Notes under the pieces: generated by a model
What the model saw: only the letters and a program-made list of their open reading frames with translations
What the model was told of the DNA's origin: nothing
Database searches by the model: none
Translations under genes and position numbers: made by a program
Origin: Devosia geojensis
GTDB taxonomy: Bacteria > Pseudomonadota > Alphaproteobacteria > Rhizobiales > Devosiaceae
Direction of reading: 5' to 3'
NCBI RefSeq assembly: GCF_000969415.1
Contig: NZ_JZEX01000022.1
Location: 1-42,024 of the forward strand
Length of the DNA: 42,024 nt
In this document: positions 40,768 to 42,024 of the stretch, one piece after another
Numbering within the stretch: position 1 is the stretch's first letter
Layout: every line of letters begins with the position of its first letter

Positions 40768-42024
40768 ATGCACCTGCTGCTCGTCGACGGCTCGACCTAC
40801 ATCTTCCGCGCCTTTCACGCGCTGCCGCCCCTCAACCGCAAGTCCGACGGGCTGCCCGTCGGGTGCGTGCAGGGCTTCACCAACATGATCTTCAAGCTGA
40901 TGGAGGACCTGAAGGGCGAGGACGCGCCGACCCATATGGCCGTCATCTTCGACCATTCGGCCAAGACCTTCCGCGACGCCATCTATGCCGACTACAAGGC
41001 GCAGCGCCCGCCTCCGCCCGAGGAACTGGTGCCGCAGTTCCCGCTGACCCGCGCCGCCACCCGCGCCTTTTCCATCCCCCCCATCGAAATGGAGGGCTGG
41101 GAGGCCGACGACATCATCGCGACCTACACCACGCAAGCGCTCGCCGCCGGCGGCAAGGTCACCATCGTCTCGTCCGACAAGGACCTGATGCAATTGGTCG
41201 ACCTCGAGGGCAGGGTGCGCATGCTCGACACCATCCCCCGCCCCGGCCAGCCGCCGCTGCGCTGGATCGGGCCGGACGAGGTGATGGCCAAGTTCGGCGT
41301 CACCCCCGACAAGGTCATCGAGGTGCAGGCGCTCTGCGGCGACAGCGTCGACAACGTGCCGGGCGTGCCCGGCATCGGCGTCAAGACCGCCGCCGAGCTC
41401 ATCAATACCTACGGGGACCTGGAAAACCTCCTGGCGCACGCCGAGGAGATCAAGCAGCCCTCGCGCCGGCAAAAGCTCATCGAGAACGCCGACCTCGCCC
41501 GCATATCGAAGCAGCTGGTGACGCTCTCCAAGGAGGTGCCGCTCGAGCTCGAGCTCTCCGCCCTGGCGCGCGTCCCGATCGAGCCTTCAAAACTCTTCCC
41601 GTTCCTCAAGGCCATGGAGTTCAACGCGGCGACCAAGCGCCTCGCGACCCTCCTCGATGCGGATGCCGACGCCTATGAGCCGGACCCGGAGCTGGCGGTC
41701 AAGCCCGTCGCTCCCGTCGGCTTCGACAATGCCGCCCGCGCCGAGGCCCGCGCCGCGCGGCTTGCCGCCGAAGGGCGCGACGCCTCGCCGACCGTTCTCC
41801 ATGCGGCGCAGGTGCACGAAAAGATCAAGGCCATCCCCTTCGATCTTTCGTCCTACGAGACCATCCGCGAGCGCGCGGCGCTGGAACGCTGGATCGCCGC
41901 GATCTACGCGCAAGGGTTCGTCGCCGTCGACACCGAGACCACCGGCCTCGACAACCAGCAGGCCGACCTCGTCGGCATCTCGCTGGCGACCGAACCCGGC
42001 AAGGCCGCCTATATCCCCTTGGGC
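40768..42024 (+). CDS. polA: DNA polymerase I, N-terminal part (runs off the window)
   Basis: The first 419 codons are present without a stop. Residues 1 to about 290 form the 5'-3' exonuclease domain: MHLLLVDGSTYIFRAFHALP, YKAQRPPPPEEL, EGWEADDIIATY, VSSDKDLMQLV and GDSVDNVPGVPGIGVKTAAE contain the metal-binding Asp residues and the helix-hairpin-helix. After a linker, FVAVDTETTGLDNQQADLVG begins the 3'-5' exonuclease with its Exo I Asp and Glu intact, so proofreading is probably active. The polymerase domain lies beyond the window. The ATG at 40768 gives the standard family N-terminus; the gene is divergent from the response regulator. Confidence 0.97.
   Translation, partial: MHLLLVDGSTYIFRAFHALPPLNRKSDGLPVGCVQGFTNMIFKLMEDLKGEDAPTHMAVIFDHSAKTFRDAIYADYKAQRPPPPEELVPQFPLTRAATRAFSIPPIEMEGWEADDIIATYTTQALAAGGKVTIVSSDKDLMQLVDLEGRVRMLDTIPRPGQPPLRWIGPDEVMAKFGVTPDKVIEVQALCGDSVDNVPGVPGIGVKTAAELINTYGDLENLLAHAEEIKQPSRRQKLIENADLARISKQLVTLSKEVPLELELSALARVPIEPSKLFPFLKAMEFNAATKRLATLLDADADAYEPDPELAVKPVAPVGFDNAARAEARAARLAAEGRDASPTVLHAAQVHEKIKAIPFDLSSYETIRERAALERWIAAIYAQGFVAVDTETTGLDNQQADLVGISLATEPGKAAYIPLG

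Overview
The window is high-GC alphaproteobacterial DNA, most like a soil or water Hyphomicrobiales of the Devosia type. The reasons are the RirA-type iron regulator, a six-subunit Mrp antiporter with a fused MrpA/MrpB, several UgpC/MalK-type sugar ABC importers with GntR or ROK regulators, and a B12 riboswitch in front of metE. The genus assignment is inference. The first ~115 bases look like an adapter plus poly-T artefact, not genome.

Layout. 0.2-3.4 kb: uup (ABC-F ATPase), rirA (iron regulator) and a small HU/IHF-like protein. The rirA promoter region carries candidate IRO and ICE iron boxes. A second perfect IRO-type palindrome lies between rirA and uup, followed by a strong intrinsic terminator inside the uup leader. 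3.4-6.8 kb: a ROK regulator, then an MFS exporter divergent from a TetR regulator with three copies of one palindromic operator between them. 7-8 kb: a siderophore-interacting flavin reductase surrounded by GAAA-loop hairpin repeats. 8.3-16.3 kb: an L-fucoside utilisation locus with cytoplasmic GH29 alpha-L-fucosidase, sugar-binding protein, two permeases, ATPase and L-fuconate dehydratase, divergent from a FadR-type GntR regulator. 16.3-19.2 kb: a metE control region (palindromic operator, cobalamin riboswitch, possible 23-residue leader peptide) and metE.

19.2-26.5 kb: a second sugar locus with a GntR regulator and a DapA/NanA-type aldolase on the minus strand, divergent from ABC ATPase, Tat-type binding protein, two permeases and an Asp-box sialidase-like propeller. 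The substrate is probably an acidic sugar or sialic-acid-like compound, but this is not shown. 26.5-27.3 kb: a 2-keto-4-pentenoate hydratase-family enzyme. 27.3-33.3 kb: a complete mrpABCDEFG-type operon (Na+/H+ antiport, pH homeostasis). 33.6-36.1 kb: an NADP-binding reductase and two aldo/keto reductases.

36.2-38.6 kb is a decayed, somewhat lower-GC patch. An AraC-type regulator and a VOC protein have been fused by deletion, an intact NmrA-type oxidoreductase and HxlR regulator form a divergent pair, and an orphan AraC C-terminal domain abuts the 3' end of a tRNA-Arg(CCG). 38.9-42 kb: a lytic transglycosylase lipoprotein, a secreted two-repeat protein of unknown function, a single-domain response regulator, and polA, which runs off the window end.
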